The notes under the pieces: model-generated
What the model was told of the DNA's origin: nothing
What the model saw: the letters and a program-made list of their open reading frames with translations, nothing else
The model's database searches: none
Shown here: in pieces, positions 32,535-34,411 of the stretch
Layout of the letters: each line of letters begins with the position of its first letter
Numbering within the stretch: the first letter of the stretch is position 1
Position numbers and translations under genes: made by a program
Source: Lachnospiraceae bacterium
GTDB lineage: Bacteria > Bacillota > Clostridia > Lachnospirales > Lachnospiraceae
Assembly (NCBI GenBank): GCA_022768825.1
Contig: JALEJB010000051.1
Location: 1 to 34,411, forward strand
Length of the DNA stretch: 34,411 nt
Direction: 5' to 3'

Positions 32535-33755
32535 ACAAAAGATTTCTTTGGTCAGGTATTTCAAATAATCACCTGCATTCTTTTCAGACATATCGGTATC
32601 TGCTGTAAAGGCAGTGATTGTAAGAAGTTCTTTTTCTCCGTCCGAATCACAGATATAATATTTACGTCTTCCCAGTTCCATTCCTTCATAAACCGGGGCT
32701 GCAATCATTTTAGGTATCTCTTGTGAATACCGAATACTCTCATCATCCCTAAGCAGCAGCTGACTTGCATTTTGACCGGATTCCCGCACGGTAATCTCAG
32801 CCCGATCAAATGGATTTTGGGATGTCGCCAGTCCACCGTCCACACGCAGACAGATCCGATCTCCTTCCGGCAAAAAATCAATTGACTCATAATGCTCTTT
32901 TCCATATGCGAACAGCTTTGCGCAGTCCCTCCATTTATAGTTTTTGTTATTCGGCCATCCGCATCCCAGAAGCGAAACAACAAAAAGTCTTCCGTTATTT
33001 TCCACTGCTCCCACATAGCAATATCCCGCATCACTTGTAAATCCCGTTTTTCCTGTAATCGCGTCCGACATCTGATGCAACAGCGTATTGTGATTATTAC
33101 AGTTGAATTGCCGCTTTTGATCCAGGTCTGAAAAGGTATGATCTTGCGTCTGTGTCAGCTGCAGAAATTCCTGTGCCTTGGGGGATGTTGTAATGCAGTA
33201 AGACAAGATTTTTGCGAGATCAACCGCTGTTGTTCCGTGAAAGCCCTCATGATCGGTGTCATCCAGTCCGTTCGGCGTAATAAAATGCGTCTGCTCGCAG
33301 CCGATTTGTTCTGCCTTTTTGTTCATCAACTCCGCAAATGTCTCCACACTGCCACCGATATGCTCCGCGATTGCGACTGCCGCATCATTGTCGCTTTCAA
33401 GCATCATCGCATAGAGAAGATCGCGCATCCGAAAACGCTCACCTTCCTTTACATGAAGTTTGACCTGCGGCTGTCTCTGCGCTCTTGCACTGATCACCAC
33501 TTCATCCTCTAAATCTCCCAGCTCCAATGCCAGAATACAGGTCATAATTTTTGTGGTACTTGCATTTGCCCTTTTTTCCAGTCCGTTTTTCTCATATAAA
33601 ACACGTCCTGTCCGACCATCCATCAGACAGGCAGACAGAGCGTACAGTTCTTTTGGTTCATCCGTCTGTGCACAGACAGTAACTGCATCCAGCCGGATCA
33701 ATACCAGACAACAGCAAAAAAAAGCGCAGATACGCTTTGGGAACTTTGTTTTCAT
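32532..33755 (-). CDS. D-alanyl-D-alanine carboxypeptidase (PBP5/DacF family)
   Basis: This class C low-molecular-mass PBP trims the terminal D-Ala from peptidoglycan stem peptides. The 407-residue protein has a signal segment (ICAFFCCCLVLIRLDAVTVCA). The three catalytic motifs are STTK (Ser66), SDN (121-123) and KTG (236-238). A C-terminal PBP5_C-like beta domain follows (about 285-375). The family usually ends in an amphipathic membrane-binding helix; here GDYLKYLTKEIFC is a plausible short version. The RBS is weak (GGA, eight to nine bases before ATG). It lies downstream of its own promoter and a terminator of the preceding gene, so it is probably monocistronic. Confidence 0.96.
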   Translation of the reverse strand: MKTKFPKRICAFFCCCLVLIRLDAVTVCAQTDEPKELYALSACLMDGRTGRVLYEKNGLEKRANASTTKIMTCILALELGDLEDEVVISARAQRQPQVKLHVKEGERFRMRDLLYAMMLESDNDAAVAIAEHIGGSVETFAELMNKKAEQIGCEQTHFITPNGLDDTDHEGFHGTTAVDLAKILSYCITTSPKAQEFLQLTQTQDHTFSDLDQKRQFNCNNHNTLLHQMSDAITGKTGFTSDAGYCYVGAVENNGRLFVVSLLGCGWPNNKNYKWRDCAKLFAYGKEHYESIDFLPEGDRICLRVDGGLATSQNPFDRAEITVRESGQNASQLLLRDDESIRYSQEIPKMIAAPVYEGMELGRRKYYICDSDGEKELLTITAFTADTDMSEKNAGDYLKYLTKEIFC

Positions 33756-33778
33756 AGATACATTTCCAATTTGATCTT

Positions 33779-33807
33779 TATTTACATCCTATACAACATC
33801 GTGCCAA
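33779..33807 (-). promoter_or_regulatory. Possible promoter of the DD-carboxypeptidase gene
   Basis: On the minus strand TTGGCA, a 17-base spacer and TAAATA with a TG just before it. The -35 is good, the -10 is weak. It lies downstream of the preceding gene's terminator, about 25 bases upstream of the start codon. Confidence 0.5.
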
Positions 33808-33814
33808 AACATGC

Positions 33815-33847
33815 AAAAAAGCGTTCAAAGAAAATTTGAACGCTTTT
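33815..33847 (-). terminator. Intrinsic terminator of the chitobiase-C-like repeat gene
   Basis: AAAAGCGTTCAAA pairs perfectly with TTTGAACGCTTTT over 13 bases around the loop GAAAA. On the minus strand the stem is followed by more T residues. It starts 12 bases after the stop codon of the gene to the right. Confidence 0.92.
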
Positions 33848-33858
33848 CACATATTATT

Positions 33859-34411
33859 TCATTCATCCATTATCTCAACTGTCGGATCTGTCTCGGCTTC
33901 TATCGTCACACTGTCCATATCATCTGTTGTTTCCCCTGTATCATCGGTCTGCGTTTCTCCTTCGCCTTCCTCTGACTCGACAGGGTTCGGCATATAGATA
34001 TAATTACATCTCATCACCGGACTGATATTCCCGTATTCATCGATCAGGATCACCGATAAGACATTATTTCCAACCGGCATCTCCAGCCCCTGATCCGTGT
34101 ACAACGATGAGGTTGCAGATGGCATACTGCCATCCCACGTATAGTATGCTTTACAGCCTACAGGGACTTCGATATAAATCTTCTCCGGACTGCTATATGA
34201 TCCTGTCTTTGGCAAAACCTGCGGCATTGCAAGCTCATAGAACGTATCAATTGATATGTCCTTTGAAACGATCTGGCTGAAATTGCCCTTTTCATTGCAT
34301 GTAACAGCCTTGAGTGTGTAATCGCCTTCCGATAACGGAATCGGCGAATAATAGATTTTCCCGTTTGTGACCGGCGAACTGCCATCCAATGTATAATAAA
34401 TATTTAAATTT
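33859..34411 (-). CDS. Chitobiase/Fn3-like repeat protein, C-terminal part, cut by right edge
   Basis: The frame is open to the window end, so the gene is partial at its 5' side; the track's TTG start is internal. About 184 residues are visible. They hold two repeats of the CHB_HEX_C_1 / Fn3-associated type, recognisable by IYYTLDGSSPVT and AYYTWDGSMPSATS, each followed by a YTLKAVTCNEKGN or NVLSVILIDEYGN strand. An acidic Glu/Asp/Thr tail ends the protein, with no anchor motif. Such repeats usually sit in secreted or cell-surface proteins. The N-terminal function is outside the window. Confidence 0.85.
   Translation of the reverse strand, partial: NLNIYYTLDGSSPVTNGKIYYSPIPLSEGDYTLKAVTCNEKGNFSQIVSKDISIDTFYELAMPQVLPKTGSYSSPEKIYIEVPVGCKAYYTWDGSMPSATSSLYTDQGLEMPVGNNVLSVILIDEYGNISPVMRCNYIYMPNPVESEEGEGETQTDDTGETTDDMDSVTIEAETDPTVEIMDE

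Overview
The window reads as a chromosomal segment of a strictly anaerobic, low-to-moderate-GC Gram-positive bacterium of the class Clostridia, most likely a gut Lachnospiraceae (inference). The evidence is a clostridial-order Rnf operon (C-D-G-E-A-B), a Na+-translocating biotin decarboxylase operon, a long ZapA, ispH next to an S1-domain gene, AGGAGG-type ribosome binding sites, RuvAB without a nearby RuvC, and BspA-like leucine-rich repeats. Almost all genes lie on the minus strand in a few long operons. I see no tRNA, rRNA or CRISPR, no intact mobile element, and no gene-free stretch above 300 bases.

Layout. 1-4088 (minus): a U32 peptidase-family protein, a RodA/FtsW-type glycosyltransferase and the start of a class B penicillin-binding protein that runs off the left edge. 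4180-8975 (minus): one operon with a good promoter (9007-9036) and terminator (4180-4200), in the order DUF896 protein, miaB, NusG-domain-II protein, Gx family membrane protein, ruvA, ruvB, zapA. 9088-10089 (plus): apbE, the flavin transferase. 10179-10547: remnant of an Rpn-type nuclease/transposase and a palindromic repeat. 10570-15623 (minus): rnfCDGEAB. 15764-17235 (minus): a secreted leucine-rich-repeat protein broken by a one-base frameshift in a homopolymer. 17447-18469 (plus): a DnaQ/YprB-like nuclease. 18527-25766 (minus): a mixed operon of L,D-transpeptidase, RpiR regulator, HI0933-like flavoprotein, cmk, ispH, S1-domain protein and cheR. 25975-31153 (minus): a Na+-pumping decarboxylase operon with two different carboxyltransferase subunits. 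31404-32477 (plus): a membrane acyltransferase. 32532-34411 (minus): a D-Ala-D-Ala carboxypeptidase and the C-terminal part of a chitobiase-C/Fn3-like repeat protein cut by the right edge.

How the genes fit together. Two themes dominate: ion-gradient energy metabolism (Rnf ferredoxin:NAD+ oxidoreductase, its flavin-installing enzyme ApbE, and the OadB-type Na+ pump) and envelope construction (RodA/PBP, LD-transpeptidase, DD-carboxypeptidase, ZapA, IspH for isoprenoid supply). The NusG-II/Gx pair near apbE and rnf resembles the EetA/EetB pair of the Listeria flavin-based extracellular electron transfer locus. That link, the two-carboxyltransferase operon, the frameshifted repeat protein and the palindrome in the LD-transpeptidase promoter are the observations most worth checking. 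No wholly new system is demonstrated by the sequence.
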